This document shows positions 17,689 through 29,441 of a stretch of 64,000 bases of DNA, piece after piece (position 1 is the first letter of the stretch; each line of letters begins with the position of its first letter). The stretch is from an uncultured Kocuria sp. (GTDB taxonomy: Bacteria; Actinomycetota; Actinomycetes; Actinomycetales; Micrococcaceae). Position numbers and translations under genes: made by a program. The DNA is taken from assembly GCF_947500125.1 (NCBI RefSeq), contig NZ_CANMRA010000003.1:124001-188000 (forward strand), written 5' to 3'. The notes under the pieces are model-generated. The model was given only the letters and a program-made list of their open reading frames with translations. It had not been told where the DNA came from and did no database searches.

Positions 17689-18612
17689 GTGTCCTCCCCC
17701 GTCCCCGGCCGCCGCAGCGGCTCGCTCCGGCTGCCGCTGTTCGTCCTCCTGCTCGTCGGCGCCCTGCTCGCCGCGGGGATCCTCGTGGCCGTCGAGCTGC
17801 GCGCCGGCCGGCCCTCGGCCGGCGAGCCCCGGTGCGTGGTCTCGAGCACGGACGGGGACGGGCAGCGGCAGCGGCACACCCTGTCCGCGGAGCAGTCGGC
17901 CAACGCCGCCCTGGTCACCGCGGAGGCCGTGGCGCGCGGCGCCGATCCGTACGCGGCCGTCGTGGCCCTGGCCACCGCGATGCAGGAGTCGCAGCTGGTC
18001 AACATCGACTACGGGGACCGGGACTCCGTGGGGCTCTTCCAGCAGCGCCCGTCCCAGGGCTGGGGAACGCCCGCGCAGATCATGGACCCGGCCTACGCCA
18101 CGGCCGCCTTCTACGACGGCCTCGCCGAGCTCGACTACACGTCGATGTCCGTCACCGACGCCGCGCAGGCGGTCCAGCGCTCCGCGCACCCGGAGGCGTA
18201 CGCCCGGCACGAGGGCCTCGCCCGCGCGTTCGCCGGCAGCCTGACGGGAGCCACCGAGGGCTCGCTCAACTGCGTGCTCGGCGGCCCCGAGGGCCCGGGG
18301 GACGCGCGCCGGGCCGCCGACGCCCTCGGCGACGCGTTCGGGACCGCGGCGCCCGCCCCGCGCGCGGACGGGGACCGGGTGGTCGTGACCGCGCCCGGGG
18401 AACCCACGGGGTGGGCGGTGGCGCACTGGGCGGTCGCGCAGGCGGAGACGCTGGGCGTCGCGGAGGTGTCCTTCGGCGGGCGCAGCTGGGTCCGGGCCGA
18501 CCAGCGCACCACCCGCTTCGCGCCCGCCCCGGGCTGGGTGGCCGCCGAGGAGGCGCACCCCGAGGGCGCTCCCCCGGCCGGCGACGTCGTGCTGGTCCTC
18601 GCGAGCCGCTGA
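17689..18612 (+). CDS. Membrane-anchored lysozyme/transglycosylase-like protein
   Basis: 307 residues. One N-terminal membrane helix ([21 protein letters not shown]) is followed by an extracytoplasmic domain. The segment [10 protein letters not shown], then [15 protein letters not shown] and ATAAFYDGL, recalls the lysozyme-like fold of lytic transglycosylases, with Glu in QES as the likely acid. The C-terminal 90 residues ([27 protein letters not shown]) recur in actinobacterial proteins of this type. Action on peptidoglycan is inferred, not shown. GTG at 17689 follows AGGAG by five bases. Confidence 0.72.
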   Translation: MSSPVPGRRSGSLRLPLFVLLLVGALLAAGILVAVELRAGRPSAGEPRCVVSSTDGDGQRQRHTLSAEQSANAALVTAEAVARGADPYAAVVALATAMQESQLVNIDYGDRDSVGLFQQRPSQGWGTPAQIMDPAYATAAFYDGLAELDYTSMSVTDAAQAVQRSAHPEAYARHEGLARAFAGSLTGATEGSLNCVLGGPEGPGDARRAADALGDAFGTAAPAPRADGDRVVVTAPGEPTGWAVAHWAVAQAETLGVAEVSFGGRSWVRADQRTTRFAPAPGWVAAEEAHPEGAPPAGDVVLVLASR

Positions 18613-18647
18613 CGGGCCCGCCGCGGCCCGGCCGATACGCTGGGAGC

Positions 18648-19670
18648 ATGAAGATTCTCGTGACCGGGGGAACCGGCTACATCGGCTCGCACACCGTCCT
18701 CGCCCTGCTGGAGGCGGGCCACGACGTCGTCGTGATGGACAACCTCGCGAACTCCTCGCGGACGTCGCTGGAGCGCGTCGAGGACCTCGCGGGACGCTCC
18801 GCCGAGGCGTTCGCCGAGGCGGACCTCCTCGACCCCGCGGGACTCGACGCGCTGTTCGCGGAGCACCGCCCCGAGGCCGTGATCCACTTCGCGGGCCTCA
18901 AGGCCGTCGGCGAGTCGGCGGAGAAGCCCCTGTGGTACTACCGCACCAACGTGGCCGGCACCCTCAACCTGCTGGACGCCATGGAGACCCACGGCTGCCG
19001 GTCCATCGTGTTCTCCTCGTCGGCCACGGTCTACGGCGCTCCCGAGGAGATGCCGCTGACCGAGAAGCAGCCCATGGACGCCCAGAACCCGTACGGGCGG
19101 ACCAAGGAGCACATCGAGGACATGCTCGTGGACCTCGCCGCGGCGGACCCGGCCTGGAACGTGGCCCTGCTGCGCTACTTCAACCCGGTCGGCGCCCACG
19201 AGTCCGGCCGGATCGGCGAGGACCCCACGGGCGTGCCGAACAACCTGCTGCCGTTCATCGCCCAGGTGGCCGTGGGCCGGCGCGAGAAGCTGCGGGTCTT
19301 CGGCGCCGACTACCCGACCGCCGACGGGACGGGCGTGCGCGACTACATCCACGTGGTCGACCTCGCCGACGGGCACCTCAGGGCCCTCGACCACGTCGCC
19401 CGGCACGGCGGGGTGCACACGTGGAACCTGGGCACGGGCAAGGGCTACTCGGTGCTCGAGGTGCACGCCGCCTTCGAACGGGCCTCCGGGCGGAGCATCC
19501 CCTACGAGGTGGTGGCCCGCCGGCCCGGCGACGCCGCGGTGTCCTACGCCGATCCGTCGACGGCCCTGGCCGAACTGGGCTGGTCCGCGGACCGGGACCT
19601 CGACACCATGTGCCGGGACCACTGGAACTGGCAGCGGAGCAACCCCGAGGGCTACGCCGCGGGCGCCTGA
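18648..19670 (+). CDS. galE: UDP-glucose 4-epimerase
   Basis: 340 residues. An extended SDR enzyme that interconverts UDP-glucose and UDP-galactose with bound NAD. NAD site GGTGYIGSH at residues 7-15; catalytic Ser/Tyr/Lys in FSSSATVYG and NPYGRTK; substrate loop [13 protein letters not shown]. Length and motifs are standard. TACGCT (18636-18641) lies six bases before the ATG. No Leloir partners are adjacent, so a role in supplying envelope glycans is as likely as galactose breakdown. Confidence 0.94.
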   Translation: MKILVTGGTGYIGSHTVLALLEAGHDVVVMDNLANSSRTSLERVEDLAGRSAEAFAEADLLDPAGLDALFAEHRPEAVIHFAGLKAVGESAEKPLWYYRTNVAGTLNLLDAMETHGCRSIVFSSSATVYGAPEEMPLTEKQPMDAQNPYGRTKEHIEDMLVDLAAADPAWNVALLRYFNPVGAHESGRIGEDPTGVPNNLLPFIAQVAVGRREKLRVFGADYPTADGTGVRDYIHVVDLADGHLRALDHVARHGGVHTWNLGTGKGYSVLEVHAAFERASGRSIPYEVVARRPGDAAVSYADPSTALAELGWSADRDLDTMCRDHWNWQRSNPEGYAAGA

Positions 19671-19686
19671 GCGCCGGCGCCGGGGC

Positions 19687-20052
19687 TCACCAGCCCCGCG
19701 GCCGGACCACGTTGGCCGGCGCGTCGGCGAAGAGGGCGGCCACCCGCCGCTCGTCGTGTCCGGCGATGCCCGTGCCCACCCGCGTGAGCCAGAACGTCAG
19801 CTCTGGGTGCTCGCGGGCGAAGGCCACGAAGGCCGCCGCCTCCCGCTCGAGCTCGGCGAACCCGCTCATGCTGTCGATCGCGTACGAGCGTCCCTGCAGA
19901 CCGTGCCCCTGGCCCATGACCGCACCGAAGCGCTCGACGGCCGCGCGGGCCGCCCCCGCGCCGTGGGAGCCGCGGGCGTTGGAGCCGAAGACGAAGACGT
20001 CGTCCGGGCCGAGCTCGGTGATCCGGTCCGGGGTGTGCCGCTGCTCGTTCAT
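19687..20052 (-). CDS. A1S_2505-like small protein (phage-associated family)
   Basis: 121 residues. VFVFGSNARGSHGAGAA, GQGHGLQGRSYAI and LTRVGTGIAG match a family annotated as A1S_2505 phage non-structural protein, also found in bacterial chromosomes. The glycine loops suggest binding of a nucleotide or ADP-ribose-like ligand, comparable to macro-domain loops, but no activity is known to me. ATG at 20052 has TAGCGT seven bases upstream (20060-20065); GTG at 20061 is possible. It lies between convergent galE and citrate synthase's terminator. Confidence 0.7.
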   Translation of the reverse strand: MNEQRHTPDRITELGPDDVFVFGSNARGSHGAGAARAAVERFGAVMGQGHGLQGRSYAIDSMSGFAELEREAAAFVAFAREHPELTFWLTRVGTGIAGHDERRVAALFADAPANVVRPRGW

Positions 20053-20088
20053 GCCCACCACGCTACCGGGGAGGGCGCGGGCACGGAA

Positions 20089-20138
20089 CGACCGACGCCG
20101 GGCCCGCGCCCCGGACGGGGCGGGCCCGGCGTCGGTCG
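20089..20138 (-). terminator. Citrate synthase terminator hairpin
   Basis: The arms beginning CGACCGACGCCGGGCCC (20089-20105) and ending GGGCCCGGCGTCGGTCG (20122-20138) pair perfectly, with an inner GCCCC/GGGGC stem and a GGAC loop. It starts 20 bases after the gltA stop on the minus strand. Confidence 0.85.
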
Positions 20139-20157
20139 GTGCCGGGAGCGGGTCCGC

Positions 20158-21456
<1,299 letters not shown>

Positions 21457-21621
21457 GTTCGTCCTCCGCGAGTGGATGTCGGTGTCCGGTGCCCGTGGTC
21501 GCCGTGCCGGGCGCCGCCGGTGGCGCAGCACGGCCGTGTCTGCCGGACACAGCGATCGTCAGGCTCCAACCTACCTGCTCCGTCCGCGCAGGGACCAATC
21601 CCGGCGCCGCGCGGGAGCGTG

Positions 21622-22767
21622 TCAGGCGCGGCCGAGCCGCTCCACGGCGGCGTCGATGCGCTCGTCGGTGGCGGTGAGGGCGAGACGCACATAGCCCTCC
21701 CCGGCCGCCCCGTAGAAGACCCCGGGACCCACGACGACGCCCCGCTCGGCGAAGCGCTGCACCGTGGTCCAGGTGTCCTCCCCGGCCGTGCACCACAGGT
21801 AGAGACCGGCCTCCGAGTGCTCGACCCGCAGCCCGAAGGCCTCGGCGGCGGGCACGAGCCGCTCCCGGCGGGACCGGTAGAGCGCCTTCTGCGCGGTGAC
21901 GTGGGCGTCGTCCCCCAGGGCGACCCGCATGGCCTCCTGGATCGGGGCGGGCACGATCATCCCGGCGTGCTTGCGGGAGTTGACCAGGCTCGCCATGAGC
22001 CGGGCGTCCCCGGCGAGGAACGCGGCCCGGTAGCCGGCCGCGTTCGACTGCTTCGACATCGAGTACGCGGAGAGCAGCAGCGAGTCGTCCCCTCCGCTGA
22101 CCCGGGGGTCGAGCACCGACGGCACCGGGGTGCCCCCCTGCTGGACGTCCCAGGCGCCCCAACCGAGCTCGGCGTAGCACTCGTCGGAGGCGACCACGGC
22201 CCCGAGGGCGCGCGCCTGGTCGACCACACGGCGCAGCGACGCAGCGTCCCGGACGATGCCGGTGGGGTTGGCGGGCGAGTTCAGCCACACCATGCGCACG
22301 CGGGAGCGCAGGTCGTCGTCGAGCTCGTCGAGGTTGTCCGCCGCCACCGCCTCGGCGCCCGCGAGCTCGGCCCCGATGTCGTAGGTGGGATAGGCCACCG
22401 TGGGACGCACGAGGACGTCGCCGGCGCGCAGGCCCAGCAGGAGCGGCAGCCAGGCGACCAGCTCCTTGGAGCCGACCGTGGGCATGACCGCGGCGGGGTC
22501 CAGGCCGGGCACGCCGCGCCGTCGCGCGTACCACGCGACGACGGCCTCGCGCAGGGCGGGGGTGCCGTGGGTGGTCGGATAGCCGTGGGCGTCGGCGGCC
22601 GCGGCCAGCGCGTCCTGGACGACCAGCGGCGTGGGGTCCACGGGCGTGCCGATGGACAGGTCCACGACCCCGTCGGGGTGCTCCGCGGCGACGGCCCGGT
22701 ACGGCGCCATGGTGTCCCACGGGTAGTCGGGCAGGGCGAGGCCGAAGGACCGGTCCACCTGCGTCAC
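21622..22767 (-). CDS. dapC: Succinyldiaminopimelate transaminase
   Basis: 381 residues, a fold-type I PLP aminotransferase that converts N-succinyl-2-amino-6-ketopimelate to succinyl-DAP. VGSKELVAWLP marks the phosphate site, NSPANPTG the substrate Asn, SDECYAELGW the ring-stacking Asp/Tyr pair, and SAYSMSKQSNAAGYRA the PLP lysine. The actinobacterial dapC-fdxA order is preserved, and the GTG start overlaps the fdxA stop by four bases. Together with dapD and dapE this supplies the succinylase branch. Confidence 0.92.
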   Translation of the reverse strand: MTQVDRSFGLALPDYPWDTMAPYRAVAAEHPDGVVDLSIGTPVDPTPLVVQDALAAAADAHGYPTTHGTPALREAVVAWYARRRGVPGLDPAAVMPTVGSKELVAWLPLLLGLRAGDVLVRPTVAYPTYDIGAELAGAEAVAADNLDELDDDLRSRVRMVWLNSPANPTGIVRDAASLRRVVDQARALGAVVASDECYAELGWGAWDVQQGGTPVPSVLDPRVSGGDDSLLLSAYSMSKQSNAAGYRAAFLAGDARLMASLVNSRKHAGMIVPAPIQEAMRVALGDDAHVTAQKALYRSRRERLVPAAEAFGLRVEHSEAGLYLWCTAGEDTWTTVQRFAERGVVVGPGVFYGAAGEGYVRLALTATDERIDAAVERLGRA

Positions 22768-23096
22768 AGGGCGACGTCCTGGTTCTGCGGCGGCAGGGCC
22801 GCGATCATGGGGTGGTCGGTGTGCGTGTTGCCGAGCTTCGCGGCGCCGCCGGGCGAGCCGAGGTCGTCGAAGAACTCGACGTTCGCCTTGTAGTAGTCGG
22901 CCCACTCGTCGGGGGTGTCGTCCTCGTAGTAGATGGCCTCGACGGGGCACACCGGCTCGCACGCACCGCAGTCCACGCACTCGTCGGGGTGGATGTAGAG
23001 CGAGCGCTCCCCCTCGTAGATGCAGTCGACGGGGCACTCCTCGACGCAGGCCTTGTCCTTCACGTCGACACAGGGCTGGGCGATGACGTAGGTCAC
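22764..23096 (-). CDS. fdxA: Seven-iron ferredoxin FdxA
   Basis: 110 residues, a low-potential electron carrier. Cysteines at 9, 17, 21, 25 and 40, 43, 46, 50 (CVDVKDKACVEECPVDC and CVDCGACEPVCP) fit one 3Fe-4S and one 4Fe-4S cluster. The C-terminal half is the acidic extension of this family. The GTG start at 23096 gives the conserved TYVIAQPC opening; AGGAG lies upstream. Translationally coupled to dapC. Confidence 0.93.
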   Translation of the reverse strand: MTYVIAQPCVDVKDKACVEECPVDCIYEGERSLYIHPDECVDCGACEPVCPVEAIYYEDDTPDEWADYYKANVEFFDDLGSPGGAAKLGNTHTDHPMIAALPPQNQDVAL

Positions 23097-23166
23097 GGCG
23101 GTTCGAACCTTTCTCCTGGGTTGCTCCGACCAGTCTAGCCACCGCGTCCTGGCTAGGATGACAGGC

Positions 23167-23457
23167 ATGGAGCATCCGACATCCGGCTCAACATCGCCGT
23201 CCGGGACGTCATCTTCGGCGCTGGGCGTGCTCGCCGGCCTGCCTCCTGGTACGCGGGTGAGCGTGCGCTACGCCCTGCCCGCCGACGACGCCTCCGGGCT
23301 GCCGCTCACCGACGCCCTGGGCGAGCTGCTGGCGGCGGACGAGGAGTCCGTCACGGTGCGCACCCGCCGCGGGGACGTGCTGATCGGCGCCGGCGACCTG
23401 CGGGCCGCACGGGTGGTCCCCCCGGCACCGCCGCGGCGCCGGCCGCGGGGAGACTGA
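23167..23457 (+). CDS. Small SH3-like protein (similar to the N-domain of Rv0428c-type acetyltransferases)
   Basis: 96 residues. After a Ser/Thr-rich start, residues 25-90 (GTRVSVRYALP, LTDALGELLAADEESVTV, RTRRGDVLIGAGDLRAARVVPP) look like the SH3-like domain that precedes the GNAT domain in Rv0428c-type proteins, here alone. Its partner is unknown. ATG at 23167 has TAGGAT seven bases upstream (23154-23159). Its 3' end faces mshB across a repeat block. Confidence 0.68.
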   Translation: MEHPTSGSTSPSGTSSSALGVLAGLPPGTRVSVRYALPADDASGLPLTDALGELLAADEESVTVRTRRGDVLIGAGDLRAARVVPPAPPRRRPRGD

Positions 23458-23477
23458 GCGCCACCGGACCGACCAGG

Positions 23478-23567
23478 GCGGGACCGGGCACGGCCGGTCG
23501 GCCACCCGCGGGACCGGGCACGGCCGGTCGGCCACCGGCGGGACCGAGCACGGCAGGACGGCGCACG
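23478..23567. repeat. 30-bp tandem repeat, three copies
   Basis: Copies at 23478-23507 and 23508-23537 differ only in the last base; the third, 23538-23567, has diverged. The unit begins GCGGGACCGGGCACGG. It fills the gap between two convergent genes. Confidence 0.92.
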
Positions 23568-23580
23568 GCAGGACCGGGTC

Positions 23581-24942
23581 TCAGGCGGCGCCGGTCCTCC
23601 GCCGCCGGGCGCGCAGCCAGCCGGCCGTGACGAGCACGGACAGGAGGGTCACCGCGAAGACCAGCACGAACCACGCGAGGCCCAGGACCCCCACGGGGGT
23701 GCCGGGGTTCGTCACGACGATCACGGAGCCGTCCCCGCCGTAGGCGAAGAGCCAGGAGACGAGATAGCCGATGAGCCCCGGCACGGCGGCGGCCCACACG
23801 CGGCGGGTGGCGGTGCCGACCCACAGGGAGACGCTGAGCAGCAGGGCGGTCGCGAAGAGCAGGCCCCAGGGCAGCCACCACCCGGCGGCGGAGTACCAGA
23901 CGGCGCCGTGCAGGACGGTGGCCACGGACGCCGCCGCGGCACCGGCCGCGACGGACGTCACGAGGGTCGAGAGCACGGAGGCCCGGGAGTGCCCGGACTC
24001 CTCCTCCTCTTCCGGGGCGGCCGCGTCGGGGTCCCCCGCGAGCAGCCGGTAGGTCTCGAGCGCGCTGAAGGGCTGCCACACGCCGTTGGAGAGGGCGAAG
24101 CGCGAACCGTCCTCGGCCAGCACCAGCTGGGTGGCGTGGGCGCCCATGGCGGCCCGCTTGCGCTCGGCCGAGCCGTGCACCGCGGCCTGCGGCCGCGGGT
24201 CCTCGGGCCGGGCCTCGCCCTCGACGGCCCACACGAGGGGGGTCCGCCAGGGCTCGACGAGCGCTCCGTCGGCGTCCACGCCCGGGCGGGCGGCGAGCTC
24301 GGCGCCGCGCAGCGCGACGGCGGAGGTGCGGACGTGGTCGGGGTGGCCGTAGCCGCCGTCGTCGTCGTAGGTCACGAGCACGTGCGGGCGCACGGCCCGG
24401 ACCGCCGCGGCGACGTGCGCGGCGGCCTCGGCGGTCGTGGCCGCGGTGAGGCTGTGCGGGGAGGAGTCCCCGGCGGGGGCGGCACGCCCGTCGGGGCCCC
24501 AGGACATGCCGGAGTCGTGGTAGTGCCCCGTGCCGCCCGCGAAGCCCACGGCCGGGTCCAGGGCGGGGGGCTCCCCCGCGAAGAACCGTTCGGCCACGCC
24601 CAGGCGGGCCGCGGCGTCGTGGAGCTCGCCGACGCGGTAGCGGCCCAGGGCCGTGCCGTCGTCGGTGCACTCCGGGCGGCCGACCTCGAGCGCGTGCAGC
24701 GGCTCGGGGATGACCTCGCCGCGCTCGCCGCGGGTCATGGTGAGCAGCACGACTTGCGCGCCGAGCTCCGCGTACCGGCCCATGGTGGCTCCGGTGGCGA
24801 TGGACTCGTCGTCGGGGTGGGCGTGCACGAACAGCAGCCGGGCGTCCTCCGGGCGCAGGCCCGGGGGCAGCAGCCCCGGCAGGGCGTCCTCGCGCACGAG
24901 GACGCCCTGCTCGGGGTAGTACGGGACGGGCTGCTGGGTCAC
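23581..24942 (-). CDS. mshB: Mycothiol biosynthesis deacetylase MshB with C-terminal membrane domain
   Basis: 453 residues. The first 310 are the zinc deacetylase that removes acetyl from GlcNAc-inositol: AHPDDES at 41-47 gives the zinc His/Asp pair and YGHPDHVRT the third ligand. After an acidic linker (about 325-335) come four hydrophobic segments (VLSTLVTSVAAGAAAASVATV, GLLFATALLLSVSLWVGTA, GLIGYLVSWLFAYG, VLGLAWFVLVFAVTLLSVLV) with a basic end. Typical MshB is about 300 residues and soluble, so this is a fusion. GTG 24942 lies 37 bases after typA. Confidence 0.92.
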   Translation of the reverse strand: MTQQPVPYYPEQGVLVREDALPGLLPPGLRPEDARLLFVHAHPDDESIATGATMGRYAELGAQVVLLTMTRGERGEVIPEPLHALEVGRPECTDDGTALGRYRVGELHDAAARLGVAERFFAGEPPALDPAVGFAGGTGHYHDSGMSWGPDGRAAPAGDSSPHSLTAATTAEAAAHVAAAVRAVRPHVLVTYDDDGGYGHPDHVRTSAVALRGAELAARPGVDADGALVEPWRTPLVWAVEGEARPEDPRPQAAVHGSAERKRAAMGAHATQLVLAEDGSRFALSNGVWQPFSALETYRLLAGDPDAAAPEEEEESGHSRASVLSTLVTSVAAGAAAASVATVLHGAVWYSAAGWWLPWGLLFATALLLSVSLWVGTATRRVWAAAVPGLIGYLVSWLFAYGGDGSVIVVTNPGTPVGVLGLAWFVLVFAVTLLSVLVTAGWLRARRRRTGAA

Positions 24943-24979
24943 GGCCGGGCCTGCTGCGCTGTGCTGCTGCGGTCCGGGG

Positions 24980-26893
<1,914 letters not shown>

Positions 26894-27141
26894 ACGCGTG
26901 GGTCTCTCTTCGGGTGGAGATGCGGGGGGAGGTGCAGCCCTCCCGATGGGTGCGGCCGGGGCGCCGCCGCGCACCCGGAGGGACCCGGGCGGGAGCGCCC
27001 GCACAGCGGGCCGTCGACCATTCTACCCCGCGGGACCGACCGGGCGGCACCCCGGGCGCCTGTGACCCCGCCGACTCCCCCGTCCCCAGCGCTGCTCGGG
27101 GCCCGTGGGCGTGCCCGGGGCCCGGGCCCGGGCACGCGCGC

Positions 27142-27564
27142 TCAGGCCCGGCGCTCCAGCGCCGCCCGGACCGTCGCGGGGGACGGATTGGTGTGCGGGA
27201 CGCCGTCGAGGACGACGGTCGGCACGGTGGCGTCGCCCCCGTTGACGGAGCGGACGTACGCGGCGGCGTCCGGGTCCGCCCAGATGTCGACCCAGCGCGC
27301 GCGCCGGGCGCGGGAGCCCAGGGACGCGCGCAGGCGCAGGCAGTACCCGCAGCCGGGGCGGTAGTAGACGGTCACGGCGTCCGGGTCGGCGCCCCGGCGC
27401 GGGAACACCAGCGGGGAGCACACGGCCACGCCCGCGGCACCGGCGAGCACGGCGATCCCCGCCTCGCCGAGCTCTCCGCGCCCGAGCCGGACGACCACGG
27501 CGGCGCCGGTCACGAGCAGGACCAGCGCCGCGAGCCACCAGCTGCGCACGGAGCGTCCGCTCAC
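27142..27564 (-). CDS. Membrane-anchored mycoredoxin/glutaredoxin-like protein
   Basis: 140 residues. Two N-terminal membrane helices (WWLAALVLLVTGAAVVV, GIAVLAGAAGVAVCSPLVF) are followed by a glutaredoxin-fold domain: VTVYYRPGCGYCLRLRASL with the redox CGYC at about residues 75-78, WVDIWADPDAAAYVRSVN and the cis-Pro ATVPTVVLD. In a mycothiol-using organism it likely reduces mycothiol-mixed disulfides near the membrane. The GTG start overlaps the stop of the DinB-fold gene by four bases. Confidence 0.85.
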   Translation of the reverse strand: MSGRSVRSWWLAALVLLVTGAAVVVRLGRGELGEAGIAVLAGAAGVAVCSPLVFPRRGADPDAVTVYYRPGCGYCLRLRASLGSRARRARWVDIWADPDAAAYVRSVNGGDATVPTVVLDGVPHTNPSPATVRAALERRA

Positions 27565-28259
27565 CAGGAGGGCAGCGCCGGCAGCGGGCCGTCGGCCTCG
27601 ACGTTCTCGTCGTCGCCGCGGGCCAGCCACCCGAGCAGGCCCTCCCGGTCGGACTCGACGCGCAGCGCGCCGTCGCCGATCACCCACTCGTCGCGCTCCT
27701 CGGTCACCAGGGTCATGCCGGGGGCGCCCTTGGCGCGCATGGTGCGCACGGCCGCCTCGAGGGCGTTGAGCAGCGAGTCGGGATCGGCCTCCTCGATGGT
27801 CCAGGCGGTGTCCAGGTCGTGGTGGTGGACGACGACCTCGGCGATGCGCAGCGCCACGATGGAGGTCGCGGGGATCTGCTTGCCGTGCAGGTGCACCTCC
27901 TCGACCGCGAGCTCCCCGGCCAGCCGCTGGGACTGCTCGGCGAAGTAGGACGCGGACTCGCGCGCCTTCTCGACCAGCTCCTCCCGGGGCAGGGCCGCCA
28001 GCTCGGCGATCTCCTGGTTGCGGGCCTCCGCCGACGCGTAGGGGGCCTGCTCCTGACCGGTGACGGCCCAGTCGATGAGCTTGACGAGCGCGCGCCCGTT
28101 GGAGGCGAGGTGGGCGACGACGTCGGCGCGGCGCCACCCGTCGCACAGCGAGGGAGCGGCCAGCTCGTCGTCGGACAGGGACGCGGTGGTGGCCAGGAAC
28201 ATCTCGGTCTCGCGGCCGAGGCGGGAGAGGTCCGAGTGCAGGCGGGCGGGATTGATCAT
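27561..28259 (-). CDS. DinB-fold mycothiol-dependent enzyme (maleylpyruvate isomerase family)
   Basis: 232 residues. The N-terminal four-helix region has SLCDGWRRADVVAHLASNGRALV, and later HLHGKQIP and VVVHHHDLD supply histidines expected to bind the metal in mycothiol S-transferases and maleylpyruvate isomerases. The precise reaction is open. ATG at 28259 has TAGGCT six bases upstream (28266-28271). Four-base overlap with the mycoredoxin-like gene suggests they act in the same thiol pathway. Confidence 0.82.
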   Translation of the reverse strand: MINPARLHSDLSRLGRETEMFLATTASLSDDELAAPSLCDGWRRADVVAHLASNGRALVKLIDWAVTGQEQAPYASAEARNQEIAELAALPREELVEKARESASYFAEQSQRLAGELAVEEVHLHGKQIPATSIVALRIAEVVVHHHDLDTAWTIEEADPDSLLNALEAAVRTMRAKGAPGMTLVTEERDEWVIGDGALRVESDREGLLGWLARGDDENVEADGPLPALPSW

Positions 28260-28334
28260 GGGCCCAGCCTATCGAGCGCCGGGTGAGCCGGACCACTTCC
28301 CGGCCCCCCGGACCCATACCGGGTTCGTCTCGGC

Positions 28335-29441
28335 TCAGAGCGTCGGCAGTCGCGCGAAGGCCCGCTCGGCGGCCCGGCGGCGGGCGGGCGAGAGCTCCTC
28401 GAACGGGTCGAGCACGAGCGCGGGCCCCCCGGCGCGGCGCGCGCGCCCCCAGGTCCCCACGATCCGCCCGCCCGCCACGACGGTGGGCTTGAAGACCCCG
28501 TTGCCGCCGGGGACGATCCGGGTCGCGCGGTCCGGGGCCAGCACGTGGGACCGGTCCCCGTAGCCCAGGACGAACTCGTCGAAGGGCGGCAGCAGGAAGA
28601 CCCCGGCGGCCCGCCGGTCGCCCGGCCCGGGGCCCTCGAGCACCTCGGGGGCACACCACAGCTCGCGTCCGCCGCGGTCGTGCACGGCCACGACACCGTC
28701 CAGCCCCGTCAGGGCCTCGCGCACGGCGGACCGCGGCAGGGCCGCCCACCGGGCGGCGTCCGCCACGGAGGCCGGGCCGTGTCCGCGCAGGTACCGGCGC
28801 ACCCAGCGCGCGACGACGGGCGGGACACCGCCGGCGCCCGGCCCGGGCCCGGCCGTCCCCTCCCCCGCCGCCGGGATCCAGTCCGCGACGGGGACCACGA
28901 GCTGGTCCCGGGCGTCCGCGGTCAGCGGGCCCAGGCACAGGGTCGCGTCCAGGTGCAGGGCGAGCATCAGGTGGTAGGCCCGGCCCGGCTCGCCCAGCAG
29001 CCCGGCCTCCTCCCACGCGGCGTGCAGGCGCTCGCGGGGCTGCGGGCCGCGGCGCAGCGCGGCGAGCGCGGCCTCCCGGGCCGCGTCGAGCCGCTCGTCG
29101 ATGCCCAGGGCGAGGCGCCGGGCGGCCGTGGAGGCGACGGTGCGGGGGCCCAGGACCGCCAGCCACGCCCGCAGGTCCTCGGCGGGCACCAGGTGCAGGG
29201 TCCCGCGCATGGGCCACGTGCGCACGATCCGGCCGTCGTCGAAGGCCTGCCGCAGACCGCCGGGACCGCCGGCCCGCCGCAGGCCCACCGAGACCAGGGC
29301 GCCGGGCAGGTCCTGCGCCTGGACGGCCCCGAGGGCGCGCACGACGTGCTCCGGCGCCACGTCCTCCGGCCGCACGAGCCCGTGGGCCGTCAGCCGCGCG
29401 AGACCGATCTCGCGGTCGGTCAGGACAGTCGGGGCGGTCAC
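28335..29441 (-). CDS. AlkZ-like winged-helix protein (HTH_42 family)
   Basis: 368 residues of the winged-helix DNA-binding/AlkZ superfamily. A Gln-Ala-Gln triad (residues 41-43) in the conserved LGAVQAQDLPGAL matches the catalytic QxQ motif of AlkZ glycosylases that excise interstrand cross-links in antibiotic-producing strains. WPMRGTLHLVPAEDLRAWL and LPPFDEFVLGYGDRS are family signatures. A DNA repair glycosylase role is therefore plausible but not proven. The GTG start overlaps the MFS stop by four bases. Confidence 0.8.
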   Translation of the reverse strand: MTAPTVLTDREIGLARLTAHGLVRPEDVAPEHVVRALGAVQAQDLPGALVSVGLRRAGGPGGLRQAFDDGRIVRTWPMRGTLHLVPAEDLRAWLAVLGPRTVASTAARRLALGIDERLDAAREAALAALRRGPQPRERLHAAWEEAGLLGEPGRAYHLMLALHLDATLCLGPLTADARDQLVVPVADWIPAAGEGTAGPGPGAGGVPPVVARWVRRYLRGHGPASVADAARWAALPRSAVREALTGLDGVVAVHDRGGRELWCAPEVLEGPGPGDRRAAGVFLLPPFDEFVLGYGDRSHVLAPDRATRIVPGGNGVFKPTVVAGGRIVGTWGRARRAGGPALVLDPFEELSPARRRAAERAFARLPTL

